Assembly (NCBI GenBank): GCA_949318235.1
Contig: OX439134.1
Location: forward strand, 24,438,662-24,502,661
DNA: 64,000 nt
Reading direction: 5' to 3'
Source of the DNA: Ecdyonurus torrentis
Lineage: Eukaryota > Arthropoda > Insecta > Ephemeroptera > Heptageniidae
A model generated the notes under the pieces. It was given only the letters and a program-made list of their open reading frames with translations. It was not told the origin of the DNA and ran no database searches. Numbering within the stretch: position 1 is the stretch's first letter; every line of letters begins with the position of its first letter. The translations under genes and the position numbers were made by a program. This document shows, piece by piece, positions 13,341 to 28,707 of this stretch.

Positions 13341-16300
13341 TTTGAACTGAAATGTAGCACTTTAAAATGCCTTATGAAAAAATTATTACACTTTAGTCGC
13401 AAAAAATAAAACTTTCTCAGTTTTTGAGAATTTTCGTATTTTCTTACCGATGTCTATAGCATTGTAGCCTATATGAAGAAGAAAAAAGTTTGTAACTCGA
13501 GTTCTAATTTAGATGGAAAGTTGCGGTTTAGAAATAAAGTGATGCAAAACGCTCTATAGTACTAAATTCACCTCTAGAAACAAAATTGAGAAAAAAAAAA
13601 ATTTCCAAAAAAATTGTGTTTTTCAGATTCTGAAAACGTTTTTTGATGATATCTCAGAAACTAATAATGCTACAGACTTACGGTTTGAACTGAAATGTAT
13701 CACTTTGAATTGTGTTATAAAAAGTTTATTACACTTTAGTCGCAAAAAATAAAACTTTCTCAGTTTTTGAGAATTTTCGTATTTTCTTACCGATGTCTAT
13801 AGCATTGTAGCCTATATGAAGAAGAAAAAAGTTTGTAACTCGAGTTCTAATTTAGATGGAAAGTTGCGGTTTTGAAATAAAGTGATGCAAAACGCTCTTG
13901 AGTACTAAATTCACCTCTAGAAACAAAATTGAGAAAAATTATTTTTCAAAAAAAATTGTGTTTTTCAGATTCTGAAAACGATTTTTGATGATATCTCAGA
14001 AACTAATAATGCTACAGACTTACGGTTTGAACTGAAATGTATCACTTTGAAATGTCTTATGAAAAGTTTATTACACTTTAGTCGCAAAAAATAAAACTTT
14101 CTCAGTTTTTGAGAATTTTTGTATTTTCTTACCGAAGTCTATAGCATTGTAGCCCATATGAAGAAGAAAAAAGTTTGTAACTTGAGTTCTAATTTAGATG
14201 GAAAGTTGCGGTTTTGAAATAAAGTGATGCAAAACGCTCTTTAGTACTAAATTCACCTCTAGAAACAAAATTGAGAAAAATAATTTTTCAAAAAAAATTG
14301 TGTTTTTCAGATTCTCAAAACGATTTTTGATGATATCTCAGAAACTAATAATGCTACAGACTTACGGTTTGAACTGAAATGTATCACTTTGAAATGTCTT
14401 ATGAAAAGTTTATTACACTTTAGTCGCAAAAAATAAAACTTTTTCAGTTTTTGAGAATTTTCGTATTTTTTTAGCGAAGTCTATAGCATTGTAGCCCATA
14501 TGAAGAAGAAAAAAGTTTGTAACTCTAGTTCTAATTAAGATGGAAAGTTGCGGTTTTGAAATAAAGTGATGCAAAACGCTCTATAGTACTAAATTCACCT
14601 CTAGAAACAAAATTGAGAAAAAAAAATTTTCCAAAAAAATTGTGTTTTTCAGATTCTGAAAACGTATTTTGATGATATCTCAGAAACTAATAATGCTACA
14701 GACTTACGGTTTGAACTGAAATGTATCACTTTGAATTGTCTTATATTAAGTTTATTACACTTTAGTCGCAAAAAATAAAACTTTCTCAGTTTTTGAGAAT
14801 TTTCGTATTTTCTTACCGAAGTCTATAGCATTGTAGCCCATATGAAGAAGAAAAAAGTTTGTAACTCGAGTTCTAATTTAGATGGAAAGTTGCGGTTTAG
14901 AAATAAAGTGATCCAAAACGCTCTATAGTACGAAATTCACCTCTAGAAACAAAATTGAGAAAAAAAAAATTTCCAAAAAAATTGTGTTTTTCAGATTCTG
15001 AAAACGATTTTTGATGATATCTCAGAAACTAATAATGCTACAGACTTACGGTTTGAACTGAAATGTATCACTTTGAATTGTGTTATAAAAAGTTTATTAC
15101 ACTTTAGTCGCAAAAAATAAAACTTTCTCAGTTTTTGAGAATTTTCGTATTTTCTTACCGAAGTCTATAGCATTGTAGCCCATATGAAGAAGAAAAAAGT
15201 TTGTAACTCGAGTTCTAATTGAGATGGAAAATTGCGGTTTTGAAATAAAGTGATGCAAAACGCTCTATAGTACTAAATTCACCTCTAGAAACAAAATTGA
15301 GAAAAAAAAAATTTCCAAAAAAATTGTGTTTTTCAGATTCTGAAAACGATTTTTGATGATATCTCAGAAACTAATAATGCTACAGACTTACGGTTTGAAC
15401 TGAAATGTAGCACTTTAAAATGCCTTATGAAAAAATTATTACACTTTAGTCGCAAAAAATAAAACTTTCTCAGTTTTTGAGAATTTTCGTATTTTCTTAC
15501 CGATGTCTATAGCATTGTAGCCTATATGAAGAAGAAAAAAGTTTGTAACTCGAGTTCTAATTTAGATGGAAAGTTGCGGTTTAGAAATAAAGTGATGCAA
15601 AACGCTCTATAGTACTAAATTCACCTCTAGAAACAAAATTGAGAAAAAAAAAATTTCCAAAAAAATTGTGTTTTTCAGATTCTGAAAACGTTTTTTGATG
15701 ATATCTCAGAAACTAATAATGCTACAGACTTACGGTTTGAACTGAAATGTATCACTTTGAATTGTGTTATAAAAAGTTTATTACACTTTAGTCGCAAAAA
15801 ATAAAACTTTCTCAGTTTTTGAGAATTTTCGTATTTTCTTACCGATGTCTATAGCATTGTAGCCTATATGAAGAAGAAAAAAGTTTGTAACTCGAGTTCT
15901 AATTTAGATGGAAAGTTGCGGTTTTGAAATAAAGTGATGCAAAACGCTCTTGAGTACTAAATTCACCTCTAGAAACAAAATTGAGAAAAATTATTTTTCA
16001 AAAAAAATTGTGTTTTTCAGATTCTGAAAACGATTTTTGATGATATCTCAGAAACTAATAATGCTACAGACTTACGGTTTGAACTGAAATGTATCACTTT
16101 GAAATGTCTTATGAAAAGTTTATTACACTTTAGTCGCAAAAAATAAAACTTTCTCAGTTTTTGAGAATTTTTGTATTTTCTTACCGAAGTCTATAGCATT
16201 GTAGCCCATATGAAGAAGAAAAAAGTTTGTAACTTGAGTTCTAATTTAGATGGAAAGTTGCGGTTTTGAAATAAAGTGATGCAAAACGCTCTTTAGTAAT

Positions 16301-17007
16301 AAATTCACCTCTAGAAACAAAATTGAGAAAAATAATTTTTCAAAAAAAATTGTGTTTTTCAGATTCTCAAAACGATTTTTGATGATATCTCAGAAACTAA
16401 TAATGCTACAGACTTACGGTTTGAACTGAAATGTATCACTTTGAAATGTCTTATGAAAAGTTTATTACACTTTAGTCGCAAAAAATAAAACTTTTTCAGT
16501 TTTTGAGAATTTTCGTATTTTTTTAGCGAAGTCTATAGCATTGTAGCCCATATGAAGAAGAAAAAAGTTTGTAACTCTAGTTCTAATTAAGATGGAAAGT
16601 TGCGGTTTTGAAATAAAGTGATGCAAAACGCTCTATAGTACTAAATTCACCTCTAGAAACAAAATTGAGAAAAAAAAATTTTCCAAAAAAATTGTGTTTT
16701 TCAGATTCTGAAAACGTATTTTGATGATATCTCAGAAACTAATAATGCTACAGACTTACGGTTTGAACTGAAATGTATCACTTTGAATTGTCTTATATTA
16801 AGTTTATTACACTTTAGTCGCAAAAAATAAAACTTTCTCAGTTTTTGAGAATTTTCGTATTTTCTTACCGAAGTCTATAGCATTGTAGCCCATATGAAGA
16901 AGAAAAAAGTTTGTAACTCGAGTTCTAATTTAGATGGAAAGTTGCGGTTTAGAAATAAAGTGATGCAAAACGCTCTATAGTACGAAATTCACCTCTAGAA
17001 ACAAAAT
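13250..17007. repeat. Inner 6-mer duplication (offset 2,052 bp) within the 23-mer
   Basis: About 13,250 to 14,955 matches ~15,302 to 17,007 at 2,052 bp, exactly six monomers. Shared markers are GAAAACGTTTTTTGATG (13,631 and 15,683), CTTGAGTACT (~13,897 and ~15,949) and GTAACTTGAGTTC (~14,178 and ~16,230). The same pair is present again in the second 23-mer copy (GAAAACGTT near 21,498 and 23,550). The 6-mer event therefore came before the 23-mer event. Confidence 0.88.
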
Positions 17008-20000
17008 TGAGAAAAATAATTTTTCCAAAAAAATTGTGTTTTTCAGATTCTGAAAAAGATTTTTGATGATATCTCAGAAACTAATAATGCTACAGACTTA
17101 CGGTTTGAACTGAAATGTAGCACTTTAAAATGCCTTATGAAAAAATTATTACACTTTAGTCGCAAAAAATAAAACTTTCTCAGTTTTTGAGAATTTTCGT
17201 ATTTTCTTACCGAAGTCTATAGCATTGTAGCCCATATGAAGAAGAAAAAAGTTTGTAACTCTAGTTCTAATTAAGATGGAAAGTTGCGGTTTTGAAATAA
17301 AGTGATGCAAAACGCTCTATAGTACGAAATTCACCTCTAGAAACAAAATTGAGAAAAATAATTTTTCCAAAAAAATTGTGTTTTTCAGATTCTGAAAAAG
17401 ATTTTTGATGATATCTCAGAAACTAATAATGCTACAGACTTACGGTTTGAACTGAAATGTAGCACTTTAAAATGCCTTATGAAAAAATTATTACACTTTA
17501 GTCGCAAAAAATAAAACTTTCTCAGTTTTTGAGAATTTAATATTTTCTTACCGAAGTCTATAGCATTGTAGCCCATATGAAGAAGAAAAAAGTTTGTAAC
17601 TCGAGTTCTAATTTAGATGGAAAGTTGCGGTTTTGAAATAAAGTGATGCAAAACGCTCTTTAGTACTAAATTCACCTCTAGAAACAAAATTGAGAAAAAT
17701 AATTTTTCAAAAAAAATTGTGTTTTTCAGATTCTGAAAACGATTTTTGATGATATCTCAGAAACTAATAATGCTACAGAATTACGGTTTGAACTGAAATG
17801 TATCACTTTGAATTGTCGAATAAAAAGTTTATTACACTTTAGTCGCAAAAAATAAAACTTTCTCAGTTTTTGAGAATTTTCGTATTTTCTTACCGAAGTC
17901 TATAGCATTGTAGCTCAAATAAAGAAAATAAAAGTTTGTAACTCGAGTTCAAATTGAGATAGAAAGTTGCAGTTTTGAAATAAAGTGATGCGAAACATTC
18001 TATAGTTTTAAATTCACCTCTAGAAAAAAAATTGAGAAAAATAATTTTTCCAAAAAAAATTTTGTTTTTCAGATTCTGAAAACGATTTTTGATGATATCT
18101 CAGAAACTAATAATGCTACAGACTTACGGTTTGAACTGAAATGTATCACTTTGAAATGTCTTATGAAAAGTTTATAACACTTTAGTCGCAAAAAATAAAA
18201 CTTTCTCAGTTTTTGAGAATTTTCGTATTTTCTTACCGAAGTCTATAGCATTGTAGCCCATATGAAGCAGAAAAAAGTTTGTAACTCGAGTTCTAATTGA
18301 GATGGAAAATTGCGGTTTTGAAATAAAGTGATGCAAAACGCTCTATAGTACTAAATTCACCTCTAGAAACAAAATTGAGAAAAAAAAAATTTCCAAAAAA
18401 ATTGTGTTTTTCAGATTCTGAAAACGTATTTTGATGATATCTCAGAAACTAATAATGCTACAGACTTACGGTTTGAACTGAAATTTATCACTTTGAATTG
18501 TCTTATATTAAGTTTATTACACTTTAGTCGCAAAAAATAAAACTTTCTCAGTTTTTGAGAATTTTCGTATTTTCTTACCGAAGTCTATAGCATTGTAGCC
18601 CATATGAAGAAGAAAAAAGTTTGTAACTCGAGTTCTAATTTAGATGGAAAGTTGCGGTTTAGAAATAAAGTGATGCAAAACGCTCTATAGTACTAAATTC
18701 ACCTCTAGAAACAAAATTGAGAAAAAAAAAATTTCCAAAAAAATTGTGTTTTTCAGATTCTGAAAACGATTTTTGATGATATCTCAGAAACTAATAATGC
18801 TACAGACTTACGGTTTGAACTGAAATGTAGCACTTTAAAATGCCTTATGAAAAAATTATTACACTTTAGTCGCAAAAAATAAAACTTTCTCAGTTTTTGA
18901 GAATTTTCGTATTTTCTTACCGATGTCTATAGCATTGTAGCCTATATGAAGAAGAAAAAAGTTTGTAACTCGAGTTCTAATTTAGATGGAAAGTTGCGGT
19001 TTAGAAATAAAGTGATGCAAAACGCTCTATAGTACTAAATTCACCTCTAGAAACAAAATTGAGAAAAAAAAAATTCCAAAAAAATTGTGTTTTTCAGATT
19101 CTGAAAACGATTTTTGATGATATCTCAGAAACTAATAATGCTACAGACTTACGGTTTGAACTGAAATGTATCACTTTGAATTGTGTTATAAAAAGTTTAT
19201 TACACTTTAGTCGCAAAAAATAAAACTTTCTCAGTTTTTGAGAATTTTCTTATTTTCTTACCGATGTCTATAGCATTGTAGCTCAAATAAAGAAAATAAA
19301 AGTTTGTAACTCGAGTTCAAATTGAGATAGAAAGTTGCAGTTTTGAAATAAAGTGATGCGAAACATTCTTTAGTTTTAAATTCACCTCTAGAAAAAAAAT
19401 TGAGAAAAATAAGTTTTCCAAAAAAAATTTTGTTTTTCAGATTCCGAAAACGATTTTTGATGATATCTCAGAAACTAATAATGCTACAGACTTACGGTTT
19501 GAACTGAAATTTATCACTTTGAAATGTCTTATGAAAAGTTTATAACACTTTAGTCGCAAAAAATAAAACTTTTTCAGTTTTTGAGAATTTTCGTATTTTT
19601 TTAGCGAAGTCTATAGCATTGTAGCCCATATGAAGAAGAAAAAAGTTTGTAACTCTAGTTCTAATTAAGATGGAAAGTTGCGGTTTTGAAATAAAGTGAT
19701 GCAAAACGCTCTATAGTACTAAATTCACCTCTAGAAACAAAATTGAGAAAAAAATATTTTCCAAAAAAATTGTGTTTTTCAGATTCTGAAAACGTATTTT
19801 GATGATATCTCAGAAACTAATAATGCTACAGACTTACGGTTTGAACTGAAATGTATCACTTTGAATTGTCTTATATTAAGTTTATTACACTTTAGTCGCA
19901 AAAAATAAAACTTTCTCAGTTTTTGAGAATTTTCGTATTTTCTTACCGAAGTCTATAGCATTGTAGCCCATATGAAGAAGAAAAAAGTTTGTAACTCGAG

Positions 20001-23000
20001 TTCTAATTTAGATGGAAAGTTGCGGTTTAGAAATAAAGTGATGCAAAACGCTCTATAGTACGAAATTCACCTCTAGAAACAAAATTGAGAAAAATAATTT
20101 TTCCAAAAAAATTGTGTTTTTCAGATTCTGAAAAAGATTTTTGATGATATCTCAGAAACTAATAATGCTACAGACTTACGGTTTGAACTGAAATGTAGCA
20201 CTTTAAAATGCCTTATGAAAAAATTATTACACTTTAGTCGCAAAAAATAAAACTTTCTCAGTTTTTGAGAATTTTCGTATTTTCTTACCGAAGTCTATAG
20301 CATTGTAGCCCATATGAAGAAGAAAAAAGTTTGTAACTCTAGTTCTAATTAAGATGGAAAGTTGCGGTTTTGAAATAAAGTGATGCAAAACGCTCTATAG
20401 TACGAAATTCACCTCTAGAAACAAAATTGAGAAAAATAATTTTTCCAAAAAAATTGTGTTTTTCAGATTCTGAAAAAGATTTTTGATGATATCTCAGAAA
20501 CTAATAATGCTACAGACTTACGGTTTGAACTGAAATGTAGCACTTTAAAATGCCTTATGAAAAAATTATTACACTTTAGTCGCAAAAAATAAAACTTTCT
20601 CAGTTTTTGAGAATTTTAGTATTTTCTTACCGAAGTCTATAGCATTGTAGCCCATATGAAGAAGAAAAAAGTTTGTAACTCGAGTTCTAATTTAGATGGA
20701 AAGTTGCGGTTTTGAAATAAAGTGATGCAAAACGCTCTTTAGTACTAAATTCACCTCTAGAAACAAAATTGAGAAAAATAATTTTTCAAAAAAAATTGTG
20801 TTTTTCAGATTCTGAAAACGATTTTTGATGATATCTCAGAAACTAATAATGCTACAGACTTACGGTTTGAACTGAAATGTATCACTTTGAATTGTGTTAT
20901 AAAAAGTTTATTACACTTTAGTCGCAAAAAATAAAACTTTCTCAGTTTTTGAGAATTTTCGTATTTTCTTACCGAAGTCTATAGCATTGTAGCCCATATG
21001 AAGAAGAAAAAAGTTTGTAACTCGAGTTCTAATTGAGATGGAAAATTGCGGTTTTGAAATAAAGTGATGCAAAACGCTCTATAGTACTAAATTCACCTCT
21101 AGAAACAAAATTGAGAAAAAAAAAATTTCCAAAAAAATTGTGTTTTTCAGATTCTGAAAACGATTTTTGATGATATCTCAGAAACTAATAATGCTACAGA
21201 CTTACGGTTTGAACTGAAATGTAGCACTTTAAAATGCCTTATGAAAAAATTATTACACTTTAGTCGCAAAAAATAAAACTTTCTCAGTTTTTGAGAATTT
21301 TCGTATTTTCTTACCGATGTCTATAGCATTGTAGCCTATATGAAGAAGAAAAAAGTTTGTAACTCGAGTTCTAATTTAGATGGAAAGTTGCGGTTTAGAA
21401 ATAAAGTGATGCAAAACGCTCTATAGTACTAAATTCACCTCTAGAAACAAAATTGAGAAAAAAAAAAATTTCCAAAAAAATTGTGTTTTTCAGATTCTGA
21501 AAACGTTTTTTGATGATATCTCAGAAACTAATAATGCTACAGACTTACGGTTTGAACTGAAATGTATCACTTTGAATTGTGTTATAAAAAGTTTATTACA
21601 CTTTAGTCGCAAAAAATAAAACTTTCTCAGTTTTTGAGAATTTTCGTATTTTCTTACCGATGTCTATAGCATTGTAGCCTATATGAAGAAGAAAAAAGTT
21701 TGTAACTCGAGTTCTAATTTAGATGGAAAGTTGCGGTTTTGAAATAAAGTGATGCAAAACGCTCTTGAGTACTAAATTCACCTCTAGAAACAAAATTGAG
21801 AAAAATTATTTTTCAAAAAAAATTGTGTTTTTCAGATTCTGAAAACGATTTTTGATGATATCTCAGAAACTAATAATGCTACAGACTTACGGTTTGAACT
21901 GAAATGTATCACTTTGAAATGTCTTATGAAAAGTTTATTACACTTTAGTCGCAAAAAATAAAACTTTCTCAGTTTTTGAGAATTTTTGTATTTTCTTACC
22001 GAAGTCTATAGCATTGTAGCCCATATGAAGAAGAAAAAAGTTTGTAACTTGAGTTCTAATTTAGATGGAAAGTTGCGGTTTTGAAATAAAGTGATGCAAA
22101 ACGCTCTTTAGTACTAAATTCACCTCTAGAAACAAAATTGAGAAAAATAATTTTTCAAAAAAAATTGTGTTTTTCAGATTCTCAAAACGATTTTTGATGA
22201 TATCTCAGAAACTAATAATGCTACAGACTTACGGTTTGAACTGAAATGTATCACTTTGAAATGTCTTATGAAAAGTTTATTACACTTTAGTCGCAAAAAA
22301 TAAAACTTTTTCAGTTTTTGAGAATTTTCGTATTTTTTTAGCGAAGTCTATAGCATTGTAGCCCATATGAAGAAGAAAAAAGTTTGTAACTCTAGTTCTA
22401 ATTAAGATGGAAAGTTGCGGTTTTGAAATAAAGTGATGCAAAACGCTCTATAGTACTAAATTCACCTCTAGAAACAAAATTGAGAAAAAAAAATTTTCCA
22501 AAAAAATTGTGTTTTTCAGATTCTGAAAACGTATTTTGATGATATCTCAGAAACTAATAATGCTACAGACTTACGGTTTGAACTGAAATGTATCACTTTG
22601 AATTGTCTTATATTAAGTTTATTACACTTTAGTCGCAAAAAATAAAACTTTCTCAGTTTTTGAGAATTTTCGTATTTTCTTACCGAAGTCTATAGCATTG
22701 TAGCCCATATGAAGAAGAAAAAAGTTTGTAACTCGAGTTCTAATTTAGATGGAAAGTTGCGGTTTAGAAATAAAGTGATCCAAAACGCTCTATAGTACGA
22801 AATTCACCTCTAGAAACAAAATTGAGAAAAAAAAAATTTCCAAAAAAATTGTGTTTTTCAGATTCTGAAAACGATTTTTGATGATATCTCAGAAACTAAT
22901 AATGCTACAGACTTACGGTTTGAACTGAAATGTATCACTTTGAATTGTGTTATAAAAAGTTTATTACACTTTAGTCGCAAAAAATAAAACTTTCTCAGTT

Positions 23001-26000
23001 TTTGAGAATTTTCGTATTTTCTTACCGAAGTCTATAGCATTGTAGCCCATATGAAGAAGAAAAAAGTTTGTAACTCGAGTTCTAATTGAGATGGAAAATT
23101 GCGGTTTTGAAATAAAGTGATGCAAAACGCTCTATAGTACTAAATTCACCTCTAGAAACAAAATTGAGAAAAAAAAAATTTCCAAAAAAATTGTGTTTTT
23201 CAGATTCTGAAAACGATTTTTGATGATATCTCAGAAACTAATAATGCTACAGACTTACGGTTTGAACTGAAATGTAGCACTTTAAAATGCCTTATGAAAA
23301 AATTATTACACTTTAGTCGCAAAAAATAAAACTTTCTCAGTTTTTGAGAATTTTCGTATTTTCTTACCGATGTCTATAGCATTGTAGCCTATATGAAGAA
23401 GAAAAAAGTTTGTAACTCGAGTTCTAATTTAGATGGAAAGTTGCGGTTTAGAAATAAAGTGATGCAAAACGCTCTATAGTACTAAATTCACCTCTAGAAA
23501 CAAAATTGAGAAAAAAAAAATTTCCAAAAAAATTGTGTTTTTCAGATTCTGAAAACGTTTTTTGATGATATCTCAGAAACTAATAATGCTACAGACTTAC
23601 GGTTTGAACTGAAATGTATCACTTTGAATTGTGTTATAAAAAGTTTATTACACTTTAGTCGCAAAAAATAAAACTTTCTCAGTTTTTGAGAATTTTCGTA
23701 TTTTCTTACCGATGTCTATAGCATTGTAGCCTATATGAAGAAGAAAAAAGTTTGTAACTCGAGTTCTAATTTAGATGGAAAGTTGCGGTTTTGAAATAAA
23801 GTGATGCAAAACGCTCTTGAGTACTAAATTCACCTCTAGAAACAAAATTGAGAAAAATTATTTTTCAAAAAAAATTGTGTTTTTCAGATTCTGAAAACGA
23901 TTTTTGATGATATCTCAGAAACTAATAATGCTACAGACTTACGGTTTGAACTGAAATGTATCACTTTGAAATGTCTTATGAAAAGTTTATTACACTTTAG
24001 TCGCAAAAAATAAAACTTTCTCAGTTTTTGAGAATTTTTGTATTTTCTTACCGAAGTCTATAGCATTGTAGCCCATATGAAGAAGAAAAAAGTTTGTAAC
24101 TTGAGTTCTAATTTAGATGGAAAGTTGCGGTTTTGAAATAAAGTGATGCAAAACGCTCTTTAGTAATAAATTCACCTCTAGAAACAAAATTGAGAAAAAT
24201 AATTTTTCAAAAAAAATTGTGTTTTTCAGATTCTCAAAACGATTTTTGATGATATCTCAGAAACTAATAATGCTACAGACTTACGGTTTGAACTGAAATG
24301 TATCACTTTGAAATGTCTTATGAAAAGTTTATTACACTTTAGTCGCAAAAAATAAAACTTTTTCAGTTTTTGAGAATTTTCGTATTTTTTTAGCGAAGTC
24401 TATAGCATTGTAGCCCATATGAAGAAGAAAAAAGTTTGTAACTCTAGTTCTAATTAAGATGGAAAGTTGCGGTTTTGAAATAAAGTGATGCAAAACGCTC
24501 TATAGTACTAAATTCACCTCTAGAAACAAAATTGAGAAAAAAAAATTTTCCAAAAAAATTGTGTTTTTCAGATTCTGAAAACGTATTTTGATGATATCTC
24601 AGAAACTAATAATGCTACAGACTTACGGTTTGAACTGAAATGTATCACTTTGAATTGTCTTATATTAAGTTTATTACACTTTAGTCGCAAAAAATAAAAC
24701 TTTCTCAGTTTTTGAGAATTTTCGTATTTTCTTACCGAAGTCTATAGCATTGTAGCCCATATGAAGAAGAAAAAAGTTTGTAACTCGAGTTCTAATTTAG
24801 ATGGAAAGTTGCGGTTTAGAAATAAAGTGATGCAAAACGCTCTATAGTACGAAATTCACCTCTAGAAACAAAATTGAGAAAAATAATTTTTCCAAAAAAA
24901 TTGTGTTTTTCAGATTCTGAAAAAGATTTTTGATGATATCTCAGAAACTAATAATGCTACAGACTTACGGTTTGAACTGAAATGTAGCACTTTAAAATGC
25001 CTTATGAAAAAATTATTACACTTTAGTCGCAAAAAATAAAACTTTCTCAGTTTTTGAGAATTTTCGTATTTTCTTACCGAAGTCTATAGCATTGTAGCCC
25101 ATATGAAGAAGAAAAAAGTTTGTAACTCTAGTTCTAATTAAGATGGAAAGTTGCGGTTTTGAAATAAAGTGATGCAAAACGCTCTATAGTACGAAATTCA
25201 CCTCTAGAAACAAAATTGAGAAAAATAATTTTTCCAAAAAAATTGTGTTTTTCAGATTCTGAAAAAGATTTTTGATGATATCTCAGAAACTAATAATGCT
25301 ACAGACTTACGGTTTGAACTGAAATGTAGCACTTTAAAATGCCTTATGAAAAAATTATTACACTTTAGTCGCAAAAAATAAAACTTTCTCAGTTTTTGAG
25401 AATTTAATATTTTCTTACCGAAGTCTATAGCATTGTAGCCCATATGAAGAAGAAAAAAGTTTGTAACTCGAGTTCTAATTTAGATGGAAAGTTGCGGTTT
25501 TGAAATAAAGTGATGCAAAACGCTCTTTAGTACTAAATTCACCTCTAGAAACAAAATTGAGAAAAATAATTTTTCAAAAAAAATTGTGTTTTTCAGATTC
25601 TGAAAACGATTTTTGATGATATCTCAGAAACTAATAATGCTACAGAATTACGGTTTGAACTGAAATGTATCACTTTGAATTGTCGAATAAAAAGTTTATT
25701 ACACTTTAGTCGCAAAAAATAAAACTTTCTCAGTTTTTGAGAATTTTCGTATTTTCTTACCGAAGTCTATAGCATTGTAGCTCAAATAAAGAAAATAAAA
25801 GTTTGTAACTCGAGTTCAAATTGAGATAGAAAGTTGCAGTTTTGAAATAAAGTGATGCGAAACATTCTATAGTTTTAAATTCACCTCTAGAAAAAAAATT
25901 GAGAAAAATAATTTTTCCAAAAAAAATTTTGTTTTTCAGATTCTGAAAACGATTTTTGATGATATCTCAGAAACTAATAATGCTACAGACTTACGGTTTG

Positions 26001-28707
26001 AACTGAAATGTATCACTTTGAAATGTCTTATGAAAAGTTTATAACACTTTAGTCGCAAAAAATAAAACTTTCTCAGTTTTTGAGAATTTTCGTATTTTCT
26101 TACCGAAGTCTATAGCATTGTAGCCCATATGAAGCAGAAAAAAGTTTGTAACTCGAGTTCTAATTGAGATGGAAAATTGCGGTTTTGAAATAAAGTGATG
26201 CAAAACGCTCTATAGTACTAAATTCACCTCTAGAAACAAAATTGAGAAAAAAAAAATTTCCAAAAAAATTGTGTTTTTCAGATTCTGAAAACGTATTTTG
26301 ATGATATCTCAGAAACTAATAATGCTACAGACTTACGGTTTGAACTGAAATGTATCACTTTGAATTGTCTTATATTAAGTTTATTACACTTTAGTCGCAA
26401 AAAATAAAACTTTCTCAGTTTTTGAGAATTTTCGTATTTTCTTACCGAAGTCTATAGCATTGTAGCCCATATGAAGAAGAAAAAAGTTTGTAACTCGAGT
26501 TCTAATTTAGATGGAAAGTTGCGGTTTAGAAATAAAGTGATGCAAAACGCTCTATAGTACTAAATTCACCTCTAGAAACAAAATTGAGAAAAAAAAAATT
26601 TCCAAAAAAATTGTGTTTTTCAGATTCTGAAAACGATTTTTGATGATATCTCAGAAACTAATAATGCTACAGACTTACGGTTTGAACTGAAATGTAGCAC
26701 TTTAAAATGCCTTATGAAAAAATTATTACACTTTAGTCGCAAAAAATAAAACTTTCTCAGTTTTTGAGAATTTTCGTATTTTCTTACCGATGTCTATAGC
26801 ATTGTAGCCTATATGAAGAAGAAAAAAGTTTGTAACTCGAGTTCTAATTTAGATGGAAAGTTGCGGTTTAGAAATAAAGTGATGCAAAACGCTCTATAGT
26901 ACTAAATTCACCTCTAGAAACAAAATTGAGAAAAAAAAAATTCCAAAAAAATTGTGTTTTTCAGATTCTGAAAACGATTTTTGATGATATCTCAGAAACT
27001 AATAATGCTACAGACTTACGGTTTGAACTGAAATGTATCACTTTGAATTGTGTTATAAAAAGTTTATTACACTTTAGTCGCAAAAAATAAAACTTTCTCA
27101 GTTTTTGAGAATTTTCTTATTTTCTTACCGATGTCTATAGCATTGTAGCTCAAATAAAGAAAATAAAAGTTTGTAACTCGAGTTCAAATTGAGATAGAAA
27201 GTTGCAGTTTTGAAATAAAGTGATGCGAAACATTCTTTAGTTTTAAATTCACCTCTAGAAAAAAAATTGAGAAAAATAAGTTTTCCAAAAAAAATTTTGT
27301 TTTTCAGATTCCGAAAACGATTTTTGATGATATCTCAGAAACTAATAATGCTACAGACTTACGGTTTGAACTGAAATTTATCACTTTGAAATGTCTTATG
27401 AAAAGTTTATAACACTTTAGTCGCAAAAAATAAAACTTTTTCAGTTTTTGAGAATTTTCGTATTTTTTTAGCGAAGTCTATAGCATTGTAGCCCATATGA
27501 AGAAGAAAAAAGTTTGTAACTCTAGTTCTAATTAAGATGGAAAGTTGCGGTTTTGAAATAAAGTGATGCAAAACGCTCTATAGTACTAAATTCACCTCTA
27601 GAAACAAAATTGAGAAAAAAATATTTTCCAAAAAAATTGTGTTTTTCAGATTCTGAAAACGTATTTTGATGATATCTCAGAAACTAATAATGCTACAGAC
27701 TTACGGTTTGAACTGAAATGTATCACTTTGAATTGTCTTATATTAAGTTTATTACACTTTAGTCGCAAAAAATAAAACTTTCTCAGTTTTTGAGAATTTT
27801 CGTATTTTCTTACCGAAGTCTATAGCATTGTAGCCCATATGAAGAAGAAAAAAGTTTGTAACTCGAGTTCTAATTTAGATGGAAAGTTGCGGTTTAGAAA
27901 TAAAGTGATGCAAAACGCTCTATAGTACGAAATTCACCTCTAGAAACAAAATTGAGAAAAATAATTTTTCCAAAAAAATTGTGTTTTTCAGATTCTGAAA
28001 AAGATTTTTGATGATATCTCAGAAACTAATAATGCTACAGACTTACGGTTTGAACTGAAATGTAGCACTTTAAAATGCCTTATGAAAAAATTATTACACT
28101 TTAGTCGCAAAAAATAAAACTTTCTCAGTTTTTGAGAATTTTCGTATTTTCTTACCGAAGTCTATAGCATTGTAGCCCATATGAAGAAGAAAAAAGTTTG
28201 TAACTCTAGTTCTAATTAAGATGGAAAGTTGCGGTTTTGAAATAAAGTGATGCAAAACGCTCTATAGTACGAAATTCACCTCTAGAAACAAAATTGAGAA
28301 AAATAATTTTTCCAAAAAAATTGTGTTTTTCAGATTCTGAAAAAGATTTTTGATGATATCTCAGAAACTAATAATGCTACAGACTTACGGTTTGAACTGA
28401 AATGTAGCACTTTAAAATGCCTTATGAAAAAATTATTACACTTTAGTCGCAAAAAATAAAACTTTCTCAGTTTTTGAGAATTTTAGTATTTTCTTACCGA
28501 AGTCTATAGCATTGTAGCCCATATGAAGAAGAAAAAAGTTTGTAACTCGAGTTCTAATTTAGATGGAAAGTTGCGGTTTTGAAATAAAGTGATGCAAAAC
28601 GCTCTTTAGTACTAAATTCACCTCTAGAAACAAAATTGAGAAAAATAATTTTTCAAAAAAAATTGTGTTTTTCAGATTCTGAAAACGATTTTTGATGATA
28701 TCTCAGA
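13250..28707. repeat. Higher-order repeat: 23-mer, two copies at offset 7,867 bp
   Basis: About 13,250 to 20,840 matches about 21,117 to 28,707. The offset is exactly 7,867 bp at three private variants: GAGAATTTAATATTTTC (17,531 and 25,398), AATTGTCGAATAAA (17,811 and 25,678) and AAGTGATCCAAAAC (~14,911 and ~22,778). This equals 23 monomers. Divergence between copies is very low, so this is the largest young duplication in the window. The match fails near 20,840/28,710, where the second copy has TAATATTGCTACAGAATTAC. The ~280 bp between the copies (about 20,840 to 21,117) resemble the monomer at ~15,050 to 15,300. Confidence 0.92.
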
